A DNA stretch of 9,909 bases from an uncultured Collinsella sp. (GCA_900758885.1 CAAETD010000174.1:1-9909); one strand, 5' to 3'; counted from the first letter of the stretch, positions 1-9,353 are shown. Numbers and translations: made by a program. Notes: generated by a model not told the origin, from the letters alone.

Positions 1-39
1 CCCCGTTTTCTTGGCATTGCGGTTGTTTGCCGCCGGTTT

Positions 40-1896
40 TTACGCCGCCTCGTCGAACTGCGAGTTGTACAGGTCGGCGTAGAAGCCACCCTGGGCGAGC
101 AACTCGTCGTGTGTGCCCTTCTCGACGATGTCGCCGTCGCGAATCACCAAGATCACGTCGGCGTTGCGGATCGTGGACAGGCGGTGCGCGATGACAAAGC
201 TGGTGCGGCCCTGCATCAGCGCATCCATGGCGCGCTGGATGAGCTCCTCGGTACGGGTGTCGACGTTGGAAGTCGCCTCGTCCAGAATCAGTGCCGGGCG
301 GTCGGCCAAAATGGCACGGGCGATGGTCACGAGCTGGCGCTGACCCTGCGACAGGTTAGTGCCCTCTTCGTTAATCATAAAGTCGTAGCCGCCGGCGAGC
401 GTATGAATAAAGTGGTCGCAGCGTGCGGCACGCGCAGCGGCCTCGACCTCGGCATCGCTCGCATTGGGGCGTCCGTAGCGGATGTTCTCGCGGATGGTGC
501 CGTTAAACAGCCAGGTATCTTGCAGCACCATGGCAAACTCGCCGCGCAGCGCCGCGCGGTCCCAATCGCGCACGTCAACACCCTCGACACGCAGCGAGCC
601 GCCGTCCACGTCGTAGAAGCGCTGCAGCAGCTTGATGAGCGTGGTCTTGCCGGCGCCGGTGGGACCGACGATGGCGATGGTCTGGCCGGGCTGCGCCTCG
701 CAGCTAAAGTCGTGGATGATGGTCTTGTCGGGCGTGTAGCCAAACTTGACATGGTCGAACTCCACGTGACCGGGGCGCTTCTCGGGAATCTGCGCGTCGG
801 CCTTCTGCTCCTCCTCGGGCGCGGCCAGGAACTCAAAGACGCGCTCGGTGGCAGCGGCCATCGACTGCATCGTGTTGCTCACGTTGCCCAGCTGCTGCAC
901 GGGCTGCGTAAAGTTGCGAACGTACTGGATAAAACTCTGGATGTCGCCGGGCGTGGCATTGCCGGTCAGCGCGAGCTGTGCGCCCACCACGACGACGCCC
1001 ACGTAGCCTATGTTGCCCACCAGGCTCATAAGCGGCATCATCAGGCCCGACAGAAACTGCGAGCGCCAGCCACTAATAAACAGGCGGTCGTTTTGACGGT
1101 CGAACTCCTCGATCGAGGCCTCGGCGCGGTCGAACACTTGAATGACGTTCTGGCCGGCAAAATCCTCCTCGATAATGCCGTTGACGGTGCCCAGGACCTG
1201 CTGCTGCTCGCGGAAGTACGGCTGCGAGAAGTGAATCATCACCATCAAGATAATCGCGGCGGCCGGCAGCGTGAGCACGGTGACGCCGGTAAGCGGCAGA
1301 CTGATCGAAAGCATCATGACGAGCACGCCGATAATCTGCGTCACCGACGTGATGAGCTGCGTCACGCTCTGGTTGAGCGACTGGCCCAGCGTATCGACGT
1401 CGTTGGTGATGCGGCTGAGCACGTCGCCCTTGCTGTGGCCGTTAAAGTAGCTCATCGGCACGACGGCAATCTTGGCGGCGATCTCCTTGCGCATGCGGTA
1501 GCAGATCTTTTGCGTGACGCCGGTCATGAGCCAGCCCTGGATCAGGCTGCAGGCAGAGCTCGCCAGGTACAGGCAGAGCAAAAAGCCGAGCGTCTTGGCG
1601 ATCCAGGCAAAGTCGACGTCGCCGGTGCCGTTGACCTTGGCAACCAGGCCCTCGAACAGCTTGGTCGTAACCTGACCGAGCACCTTGGGTCCCACAATAT
1701 TAAAGATGACCGAGCACACGGCAAAAGCGACGGCGGCAAACACGGCAATCTTGTGCTGGCCGATATAGCCGAGCAGCTGCCTCATGGTGCCCTTAAAGTC
1801 CTTGGCCTTTTCGCCGCGACGCATGCCGCCCATGCGGCCCATGGGACCGCGCTGGCGGGTGGGCTTGGGAATCTGAGTCTTGGTCTCGTCTGCCAT
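40..1896 (-). CDS. ABC-type multidrug exporter half-transporter, catalytically intact subunit of a heterodimer
   Basis: This is a 618-aa membrane-ATPase fusion of type IV exporter (ABCB-like) architecture, expected to pump a drug or lipid-like substrate across the cytoplasmic membrane with the neighbouring gene product. A basic Gly/Met/Arg-rich cytosolic tail (residues 10-35) precedes the membrane domain (about 45-330). The ATPase domain shows Walker A at 411-419 (GPTGAGKTT), Q-loop Gln459, signature LSQGQ at 515-519, Walker B ending in Asp539-Glu540, and H-loop His571. The catalytic Glu and His are intact, but the signature differs from LSGGQ, matching the degenerate site formed with the partner. 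The ATG start overlaps the partner's TAA stop by one base (TAATG) and has a strong AAGGAGG (1906-1912) 9 nt away. Length is normal for the family. The substrate is unknown. Only 39 bases remain beyond the stop, with no clear terminator. Confidence 0.93.
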   Translation of the reverse strand: MADETKTQIPKPTRQRGPMGRMGGMRRGEKAKDFKGTMRQLLGYIGQHKIAVFAAVAFAVCSVIFNIVGPKVLGQVTTKLFEGLVAKVNGTGDVDFAWIAKTLGFLLCLYLASSACSLIQGWLMTGVTQKICYRMRKEIAAKIAVVPMSYFNGHSKGDVLSRITNDVDTLGQSLNQSVTQLITSVTQIIGVLVMMLSISLPLTGVTVLTLPAAAIILMVMIHFSQPYFREQQQVLGTVNGIIEEDFAGQNVIQVFDRAEASIEEFDRQNDRLFISGWRSQFLSGLMMPLMSLVGNIGYVGVVVVGAQLALTGNATPGDIQSFIQYVRNFTQPVQQLGNVSNTMQSMAAATERVFEFLAAPEEEQKADAQIPEKRPGHVEFDHVKFGYTPDKTIIHDFSCEAQPGQTIAIVGPTGAGKTTLIKLLQRFYDVDGGSLRVEGVDVRDWDRAALRGEFAMVLQDTWLFNGTIRENIRYGRPNASDAEVEAAARAARCDHFIHTLAGGYDFMINEEGTNLSQGQRQLVTIARAILADRPALILDEATSNVDTRTEELIQRAMDALMQGRTSFVIAHRLSTIRNADVILVIRDGDIVEKGTHDELLAQGGFYADLYNSQFDEAA

Positions 1897-4262
1897 TAGC
1901 GCTCGCCTCCTTCCATAACGGCTGCAATTTCTTCTTGGGTAAGCCCCAGCTCCTCGGCGGAAAGCTGCGACTGTGCGATCTCCAGGTACGCCGGGCAGCT
2001 GCGCAGCAGCTCCTCGTGCGTGCCGGTGCCCACCACGTGGCCGTCGTCGAGCACGATGATCTGGTCGGCGTGCATGATGGTCGCGATGCGCTGGGCCACG
2101 ACCACGAGCGCGGCGTCGGTAACGTTTTTGGCCAGCTCCTCGCGTAGACGCGCGTCGGTCTTGTAGTCGAGGGCACTAAACGAGTCATCGAACACCACGA
2201 CCTCGGGCTTTTTGGCCAACGCGCGGGCGATGGCCAGACGCTGGCGCTGACCACCCGAAACATTGGAGCCGCCCTGGCTGATAGGGGAGTCGTACCCGTC
2301 CTCGCGCTCGGCGATAAAGTCCTCCGCCTGGGCGACGCGTGCTGCCTGGCGCATATCCTCGTCACTCACCATGTCGCCGGCAAACTTGAGGTTGCTCTCG
2401 ACGGTACCCGAGAATAGACGACCCTGCTGCGGAATATAACCAATGCGGCGGCGCAGCTCGGAAAGTGTCATGTCGCGCACATCGATGCCGTCGAGCGAAA
2501 TGCTGCCGCCCGTGACGTCGTACAGGCGCGGAATCAGCTGCACGAGCGTGGACTTGCCCGAGCCCGTGGAGCCAATAATGCCGAGCATCTGACCGGCATG
2601 CGTGGTGAAGTTCACGCCGCTGATGACGTCGGCGCGGGCATCGGGATACTGGAAGCTCACGTCGCGGAAGGTGAGCTCGCCGCGCGGCGCGCTGGCCGCG
2701 GGCAGTTTGGGCGAGACGGGGTCGTTGATGCTGGTGGGGCAAGTGATGACCTCTTCCACGCGCTCGGCTGCGACCTCGGCACGGGGCAGGATAACCGAAA
2801 CCATGGTGAGGATCATAAACGCCATGACGATCTGCATGGTGTAGGAGATAAACGCCATCATGTTGCCGATCTGCATCACGCCGTCGGACACGCCCTGCGC
2901 GCCAAACCAGACGATAAGCACGGTGATGCAGTTCATGACGAGCATCATGAGCGGCATCATAAAGCTCATGGCGCGGTTGGTGTAGAGCTGCGTGGTCATC
3001 AGGTCGAGCGACGCCTTGTCAAAACGTTCGAGCTCATGCTCTTCGCGGTTAAACGAGCGGATGGGCATAAGGCCGTCGAGCAGCTCGCGGGCGGTAAGGT
3101 TCACGCGGTCCACAAAGCTCTGCATCTTTTTGAACTTGGGCATGGTGAGACCCATGAGCACGCCGACGACGGCCGAGACCGCGATGATGGCCACGGCGAT
3201 GGTCCACTCCAGGCCGGTGTGGTTGGCCAGGACACGCATGACAGCGACGATGCCCATGACGGGGGCCATCAGACACATGCGGATAAACAGAGTTGCGGCC
3301 ATCTGGATTTGCTGAATGTCGTTGGTGCAGCGGGTAATGAGCGAGGCCTGGCTAAATTTGCCCACCTCGGCTGGCGAGAAGTGCATAACCTTGTTGAAGG
3401 TCTCGCGGCGCAGGTCGCGGGCGATGGAGCAGGCGGTGCGCGACGCCACGGCACCGGTCAGGATGGTGGCGACGAGCGACACCAGGCACAGCCCAAACAT
3501 CGTGGTCGCCATGCGGCTCAGGTACGCGTTCTGCACGTCGGCGGGGTCGATGCCCTGCGCCTTGTACTCGTCCTGCACATAGCTCACGGCGCGTTGGGTC
3601 ACAATGGAGCCCGACATGGAGCCCATTTTGTCCGCCATTTGGTTGGCGCCCTCGACGAGCTTGCCCTGGTCGATTAGGCCGCCTTCAACGCCCAGACGCA
3701 GACTCTTCATGGTGATCTTGCCGCCGTCGGCATCAATCTGCTTTTGCATGTTCTGCGCCGCTGCGGCCTTCTGCTGCATCTCGGCGAGCTGCTCAGGCGT
3801 CATCGCCGCCATCTGCTCGGGGGTGGGCATGGCCTGGGCAGCGTTGCTGTCTTTCTCGCTGGACGTGCCGGCCATGTCGCCCATGGAGTCGGCGTCGATG
3901 CCCTGGTTGAAGGCGAGCACGACGGTCTCGGGCAGGCTCATGATGTCGGCAATCTTGCCGCCGTCGGCGCGCTCCTCCTCGGTGCCCCTGTACGTTCGAA
4001 TGCCGTTATTGTCTGCCTTGCTAAACACGGCCTCCACAGCCTTGGCGTCCTTGGCGCTCATAAAGAGTTCGAGGTCGTCGAGCGATTCGGTGCGGATGGT
4101 GTCGGGCACGGGCGAGGCGATGCCACCTTGCTGCACGCCCACGTCGACGATGTCGCTCATATAGGTAGGCAGCGCCAGATCGGCGTTGCAGCTGATTACG
4201 ATAAGTACGATAGCTGCGAACAGTGCCAGGATATGCTTTTTAAAGAGTCTGAGAATCCTCAC
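1896..4262 (-). CDS. ABC-type multidrug exporter half-transporter with extracellular insert and degenerate ATP site
   Basis: This 788-aa ABC exporter half is about 200 residues longer than usual and pairs with the downstream half-transporter. TM1 is about 10-30. A hydrophilic insert runs from about 50 to 250 before TM2 (about 252-272), so it should lie outside the cell. The insert is rich in Ala, Gln and Met and contains two TPEQ repeats (147-161). The ATPase domain has Walker A GSTGSGKST (564-572), Q-loop Gln612, canonical VSGGQ (668-672), and Walker B ending Asp692-Asp693, so the catalytic Glu is replaced by Asp. The H-loop His is Gln724. These losses mark the degenerate subunit of a heterodimer of the BmrCD/TM287-288 type (established family knowledge). 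The start is GTG, overlapping the regulator stop by 4 nt (GTGA), with AAGGAGA (4271-4277) 8 nt upstream. The substrate is not deducible. Confidence 0.92.
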   Translation of the reverse strand: MRILRLFKKHILALFAAIVLIVISCNADLALPTYMSDIVDVGVQQGGIASPVPDTIRTESLDDLELFMSAKDAKAVEAVFSKADNNGIRTYRGTEEERADGGKIADIMSLPETVVLAFNQGIDADSMGDMAGTSSEKDSNAAQAMPTPEQMAAMTPEQLAEMQQKAAAAQNMQKQIDADGGKITMKSLRLGVEGGLIDQGKLVEGANQMADKMGSMSGSIVTQRAVSYVQDEYKAQGIDPADVQNAYLSRMATTMFGLCLVSLVATILTGAVASRTACSIARDLRRETFNKVMHFSPAEVGKFSQASLITRCTNDIQQIQMAATLFIRMCLMAPVMGIVAVMRVLANHTGLEWTIAVAIIAVSAVVGVLMGLTMPKFKKMQSFVDRVNLTARELLDGLMPIRSFNREEHELERFDKASLDLMTTQLYTNRAMSFMMPLMMLVMNCITVLIVWFGAQGVSDGVMQIGNMMAFISYTMQIVMAFMILTMVSVILPRAEVAAERVEEVITCPTSINDPVSPKLPAASAPRGELTFRDVSFQYPDARADVISGVNFTTHAGQMLGIIGSTGSGKSTLVQLIPRLYDVTGGSISLDGIDVRDMTLSELRRRIGYIPQQGRLFSGTVESNLKFAGDMVSDEDMRQAARVAQAEDFIAEREDGYDSPISQGGSNVSGGQRQRLAIARALAKKPEVVVFDDSFSALDYKTDARLREELAKNVTDAALVVVAQRIATIMHADQIIVLDDGHVVGTGTHEELLRSCPAYLEIAQSQLSAEELGLTQEEIAAVMEGGER

Positions 4263-4708
4263 TCGGCATCTCTCCTTTCTTGATTGCGGTCGATAATTTC
4301 GTTGGCACGTCTTAGAAGGCGCACCATCTCTTGGGTATCTGTTTCGCCGAGCTGCTCGAGGAAGGCCGCGGTGCGGTCCTCGAATTCCCGACGTTTGATT
4401 TCGAGGACCTGGAATCCCTTGTCGGTCACCGTGACGTGTACGCGACGACGGTCGGTCTTTGAGTGCTTGCGCTCGACCCAGCCCTTGGCTTCGAGGGCGC
4501 GCAGAATATTGGCGATGCGGGCGCTCGAGACCCAGGCGCGATCAGCGAGTTCGCTCGGCGTGAGCGAGCCGCCGGCGCGTATGAGGGCGCGCATTACAGC
4601 CATCTCGCCACCGAGAGCTTTGTCCGCAAAGCGCGAAATGCGCTGATGCATGCTGCCAAACTCAGTTAAGAGCTGACGTCTAAGTTCACGGAAATCGGTA
4701 TCTTCCAC
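4259..4708 (-). CDS. MarR-family transcriptional regulator
   Basis: This 149-aa winged-helix DNA-binding protein is the first gene of the efflux cassette. It has an N-terminal dimerisation helix, a helix-turn-helix at about 49-74 (LTPSELADRAWVSSARIANI), and a wing with the MarR-type DRRR motif at 86-89 followed by VHVTVTDKG. A charged C-terminal helix (about 105-147) completes the dimer interface. The gene overlaps the first ABC gene by 4 nt, so regulator and transporters are almost certainly co-transcribed. MarR proteins in this position usually repress their own operon and release DNA when a ligand binds; that role here is inference. The chosen start is GTG at 4708-4706 with a modest AGGGG Shine-Dalgarno (4715-4719). 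That site lies within an inverted repeat, which fits autoregulation. The first in-frame ATG is residue 20 and would cut into the N-terminal helix. Confidence 0.9.
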   Translation of the reverse strand: MEDTDFRELRRQLLTEFGSMHQRISRFADKALGGEMAVMRALIRAGGSLTPSELADRAWVSSARIANILRALEAKGWVERKHSKTDRRRVHVTVTDKGFQVLEIKRREFEDRTAAFLEQLGETDTQEMVRLLRRANEIIDRNQERRDAE

Positions 4709-4746
4709 CGAAAACCCCTAACACTAGAAACTATTTTCGGTGAAAG
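4702..4746. promoter_or_regulatory. Inverted repeat overlapping the regulator start, probable MarR operator
   Basis: The arms CTTCCACCGAAAA (4702-4714) and TTTTCGGTGAAAG (4734-4746) are inverted copies matching at 12 of 13 positions, separated by 19 nt. The left arm includes the regulator's GTG start codon, the spacer holds its Shine-Dalgarno, and the right arm abuts a TATCAT -10 candidate on the minus strand. A dimeric MarR protein bound to each arm could block transcription or early elongation. The repeat is seen directly; the binding protein is inferred. Confidence 0.55.
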
Positions 4747-4783
4747 ATGATACCCCCATACGCGGGCCTCATACAGTAGGCAA
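4747..4783 (-). promoter_or_regulatory. Candidate promoter for the MarR/ABC operon
   Basis: Reading leftward there is a TATCAT -10-like hexamer (4752-4747), five of six bases to consensus, just upstream of the inverted repeat. Alternatively TTGCCT (4783-4778) pairs with the weaker TATGGG (4760-4755) at a 17-bp spacing. Either would give a short leader to the regulator. No sequence feature decides between them. Confidence 0.35.
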
Positions 4784-4784
4784 T

Positions 4785-4899
4785 ATTAAGAGCTCATTAA
4801 GACTTAAAATCATTCAATTGCTGAAGCGTTTCAAAGAACTATTATGCACGCGATTAGGCGAGGGGTTGTCACCACCATGACGACTGGGACTCATATAAT
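4785..4899 (+). promoter_or_regulatory. Candidate promoter region for the SDR gene
   Basis: TTGCTG (4818-4823) and TATTAT (4840-4845), 16 bp apart, form a plausible sigma-A-type promoter with a leader of roughly 110 nt. A perfect TATAAT (4894-4899) lies closer to the gene, but its only good -35 match, TTGTCA (4866-4871), is 22 bp away. Upstream are two ATTAAGA direct repeats (4785-4791 and 4796-4802) one helical turn apart, which could be an activator site. These are motif matches only. Confidence 0.35.
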
Positions 4900-4960
4900 C
4901 GCCACGTGCGATGCTCCAACTTCCCGCAAGGAGACACCTTACATAAAGGGGGATGGAGTC

Positions 4961-5710
4961 ATGGCATTTGACTTCACGGGCAAGACCGCGATTGTCACGG
5001 GCGGCACTCAGGGCATTGGCCTCGAGATCGCCAAGGGCATCGTCGCGGGCGGCGGACATGTCGCGCTCATCGCAAGGAACGCTGCTAAGGGCGAGGCCGC
5101 AGTGGCCGAGCTTGGCGAGGGCAACAAGTTCTATCAGCTCGATGTCGCCGATGCGCCCAAGGCGCGCGAGACCGTCGAGCAGATTTTTACGGACCTGCCG
5201 CAAACCAACATCCTGATCAACTGCGCCGGCGTCATCAGCACCAAGAAGTTCGACGAGATCGATGACACCGAGTGGCGCCGCACCATCGACATCAACCTCA
5301 ACGGTACCTTCACTATGATGAACGCCGTGTACCCGCACTTTAAGGCGGCCCATGCCGGCACTATCGTCAACGTGAGCTCCGTTGCGGGCAAGATCGGTGG
5401 CGGCCTGCTCGGCACCGCGGCTTACGCGAGCTCCAAGGCCGGTGTTAACGGTCTAACCAAGGCAGTCGCCAAGGAGGGCGGTAAGTTCGGCGTTCGCTGC
5501 AACGCTGTGTGCCCGTCGCTCACGTTGACCGATATGACCTCGATTCTCTCTGACGAGAACTCTCAGCGCATCATCAACGGTATTCCTCTGGGCCGCGCCG
5601 CCCAAGCCAGCGAGCCTGCGCAGATGGTGCTGTTCTTCGCTTCCGACCTCGCCAGCTTCGTGAACGGCGAGATCGGTGACTGCGATGGCGGCATCGTCCT
5701 GGACGGGTAA
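4961..5710 (+). CDS. Short-chain dehydrogenase/reductase (SDR), FabG/KduD-like
   Basis: This 249-aa cytosolic NAD(P)-dependent oxidoreductase of the classical SDR family has every hallmark in order: cofactor motif TGGTQGIG (13-20), NCAG (87-90, normally NNAG), Asn114 in INLNG, catalytic Ser140 in NVSSVAG, and Tyr155/Lys159 in YASSKAG. Arg39 after the second strand hints at NADP(H) preference, but this is weak. Two extra residues lie between the catalytic Ser and Tyr compared with E. coli FabG. The next gene is a KdgT-like permease, so a keto-deoxy sugar acid is a possible substrate, as for KduD; FabG-like or other carbonyl reductase roles are equally allowed by sequence. The start at 4961 is set by AAGGGGG (4946-4952), 8 nt upstream. 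The frame is open upstream to 4844, but that stretch does not resemble SDRs. A terminator follows at once. Confidence 0.88.
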   Translation: MAFDFTGKTAIVTGGTQGIGLEIAKGIVAGGGHVALIARNAAKGEAAVAELGEGNKFYQLDVADAPKARETVEQIFTDLPQTNILINCAGVISTKKFDEIDDTEWRRTIDINLNGTFTMMNAVYPHFKAAHAGTIVNVSSVAGKIGGGLLGTAAYASSKAGVNGLTKAVAKEGGKFGVRCNAVCPSLTLTDMTSILSDENSQRIINGIPLGRAAQASEPAQMVLFFASDLASFVNGEIGDCDGGIVLDG

Positions 5711-5729
5711 TACCCCGCGACGATTATTC

Positions 5730-5769
5730 GGCGACGGCTCCTGCGACTCGGGACCGTCGCCTTCTTTCT
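5730..5769 (+). terminator. Intrinsic terminator after the SDR gene
   Basis: An 8-bp perfect stem, GGCGACGG (5730-5737) with CCGTCGCC (5754-5761), plus a few inner pairs, is followed directly by TTCTTTCT. It starts 20 nt after the SDR stop. It should end or attenuate SDR transcription before the permease, so the two genes may be only partly co-transcribed. Confidence 0.7.
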
Positions 5770-5818
5770 GACATAGGCGCGTGCGGCTACGATTCGCATG
5801 CATCCAAAGGAGATATAT

Positions 5819-6835
5819 ATGAGTGAATCGACTGCGGTGGAGGCGCCGGCGGCAAAGGAGCCGTTCTTTAAGATGTCCTCCATCCCGGGTGCCAATATTT
5901 TGGTGCCGCTTTTGCTGGGCTGCCTGCTCAACACGCTATTCCCCGACCTGTTCAAAACGCTCGGCAGCTTTACGCTTGGCATGACCCAGCAGGGTGCAGG
6001 CCCGCTCGTGGGCGCTTTTTTGCTTATCGTCGGTACGACGATTTCGTTTAAGAGTGCTCCTGCCGCCGCTGCCCGCGGTGCCATCATCATCGCCGTCAAG
6101 CAAATCGTGGTCGTTGCCGTGTCGCTGCTCATCCTTTATGTGTTCAACGACAACCTGTTTGGCATCTCTGCCATGGTGATGCTGGCGGCTTGCACCGGCG
6201 CCAACAACGCTATGTACGCTGGTCTGATGGGCACCATGGGCAATGAGGCCGAGCGTGGCGCCGTCGCCATCACCACGCTGGTTGTCGGCCCTCCGGTCAC
6301 GATGATCGTGCTCGGCGCTGCCGGTCAGGCTCCGATCGGCTGGTCGCTCGTGGGCGCCATCCTGCCGATCGTCGTCGGCATTATTCTGGGCAACCTCTTC
6401 CCGAGCTTTAAGAAGATGATGGCACCGGCACTTTCCGCCATCATCGTGCTCGTCTTCTTTGCCATGGGCTCGACCATGACCTTCGGCCAGCTTATCAATG
6501 GCGGTCTTCCCGGCATCGTGCTTGGCGTGATTTGCTCGGTAGTCTTTGCAATTCCCGTTATCGCGGTCGATAAGCTCACGGGCGGTACGGGTGTCGCAGG
6601 TGCGGCCATTTCGAGCTGCGCCGGAGCCAATGTGGCCACGCCTGCTGCCATGGCAAGCGTCAACGAGGCCATGTACGGCGGCGCGGTGCTCGCGACGGCC
6701 ACGGCACAGGTTGCTGCCTGCGCAATCGTTACGGCTATTTTGACCCCGCTGGTCACCAGCTGGTGCTACAAGCATTTTGAGGGCCAGCAGAGCAACGGCA
6801 AGGCAACGACCGACAAGGCCTCCGCAGCCGCCTAA
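5819..6835 (+). CDS. kdgT: 2-keto-3-deoxygluconate permease family transporter (KdgT-like)
   Basis: This 338-aa very hydrophobic protein has about ten membrane segments and the layout of the KdgT family, which in E. coli imports 2-keto-3-deoxygluconate by proton symport. Recognisable family blocks in order are IPGANILVPLLLGCLLNTL near the N terminus, GTTISFK, GANNAMYAGLMGTMG, GPPVTMIVLGAAG, GAILPIVVGIILGNL, GLPGIVLGV and GTGVAGAAISSCAGANVATP. Length is close to E. coli KdgT (327 aa). The C-terminal tail is short, polar and Ala/Lys rich. The start at 5819 is preceded by AAAGGAGA (5806-5813); an in-frame ATG at 5798 lies upstream of this site and is rejected. It sits 108 nt after the SDR, beyond a terminator, and is followed by a strong terminator. 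The exact sugar acid is inferred from family only, and no KDG kinase or aldolase is in the window. Confidence 0.82.
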   Translation: MSESTAVEAPAAKEPFFKMSSIPGANILVPLLLGCLLNTLFPDLFKTLGSFTLGMTQQGAGPLVGAFLLIVGTTISFKSAPAAAARGAIIIAVKQIVVVAVSLLILYVFNDNLFGISAMVMLAACTGANNAMYAGLMGTMGNEAERGAVAITTLVVGPPVTMIVLGAAGQAPIGWSLVGAILPIVVGIILGNLFPSFKKMMAPALSAIIVLVFFAMGSTMTFGQLINGGLPGIVLGVICSVVFAIPVIAVDKLTGGTGVAGAAISSCAGANVATPAAMASVNEAMYGGAVLATATAQVAACAIVTAILTPLVTSWCYKHFEGQQSNGKATTDKASAAA

Positions 6836-6873
6836 TGCCAAACGGTAATCAAAGCTAAAAACTAGCTACGCCA

Positions 6874-6917
6874 CAGGGCGGCCACGGGGGATCCCGTGGC
6901 CGCCCTGCAGTTTCTGT
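6874..6917 (+). terminator. Strong hairpin terminator after the permease
   Basis: A perfect 15-bp GC-rich stem (6874-6888 with 6893-6907) closes a 4-nt GGAT loop about 38 nt after the permease stop. The trailing CAGTTTCTGT has only a weak T run, so it may work less well than a canonical U-tract terminator, but it clearly separates the permease from the pyruvate formate-lyase genes. Confidence 0.7.
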
Positions 6918-7301
6918 AGGGTCTTTGGGACACTTTACCCTGCTAAAGCTGGCATAACAGCTAGAGCGAACGTCGTACAAAGGCAAGGACAAATAACATA
7001 CAAATCGGTGAACGGTAGTTGTTCGCGCTCGCGTTTCCTGCGGATTTGTAAAAAACGCCCTTATGATATAAAAAAAGAAACATATAACAGCCCAGATGGA
7101 GAGGGTCGCTATGCTATCCTTCTCAAACGGGTGAAATCTTGGGTTTTGGGTTGTAGTTCCAAGGTGGACAAACGTTTTCTCTGCACCAGCGTGTGGTGAA
7201 GAACGGAAGAAGCCGGTAGTGCAAGTCGAAAATTCAAGAATTCAATAAGCAGCGGTGTGAGAGAGCGCCGCATTACACGTAACTAGGAGCGTGGTTACAC
7301 A
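6918..7301 (+). other. Long gene-free leader upstream of pyruvate formate-lyase
   Basis: About 380 nt with lower GC than its surroundings and no convincing gene. A 63-codon open frame (7008-7199, GTG start) has no ribosome binding site and no recognisable family, so it is not called. Visible elements are an inverted repeat AGCTG-N6-CAGCT (6947-6962), an A-rich stretch with promoter-like hexamers (7046-7080), a tiny open frame MLSFSNG with a GGAGAGGG site (7111-7134), AATTC-AA-GAATT (7231-7242), and a small hairpin around the pflB ribosome binding site (7279-7298). The length suggests regulated expression, which is common for pfl genes. No clear FNR-like or Rex-like box was found by eye. Confidence 0.5.
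7046..7072 (+). promoter_or_regulatory. Candidate pfl promoter
   Basis: TTGTAA (7046-7051) and TATAAA (7067-7072) lie 15 bp apart in an A-rich stretch; an overlapping TATGAT is at 7062-7067. The spacing is shorter than the usual 16-18 bp. If used, the pflB leader would be about 220 nt. This is the best match seen in the leader, but it is not certain. Confidence 0.3.

Positions 7302-9353
<2,052 letters not shown>

Noticed and set aside
1..39. Possible start of another minus-strand gene (ATG at 17-15) downstream of the exporters
   Set aside because: Only a few codons are visible and no ribosome binding site precedes it, so it cannot be supported.
109..1899. A 596-codon open frame on the plus strand opposite the second ABC exporter
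   Set aside because: It is a mirror frame of a GC-rich gene, with a His/Arg/Ala-rich product lacking domains. The opposite strand encodes a complete ABC exporter.
2598..3677. A 359-codon plus-strand frame opposite the first ABC exporter
   Set aside because: It is His/Asp/Gly-rich with no motifs and lies wholly inside a well-supported gene on the other strand.
4844..4960. N-terminal extension of 39 codons on the SDR
   Set aside because: The frame is open, but the region has no SDR similarity and contains promoter-like hexamers. A good ribosome binding site precedes the ATG at 4961, where a typical SDR N terminus begins.
5936..6841. A 301-codon minus-strand frame opposite the permease
   Set aside because: Composition is typical of antisense of a hydrophobic GC-rich gene, and no family is recognisable.
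7008..7199. A 63-codon open frame in the pfl leader
   Set aside because: It has a GTG start without a ribosome binding site, no recognisable family, and a Cys/Lys/Arg-rich composition unlike neighbouring genes.
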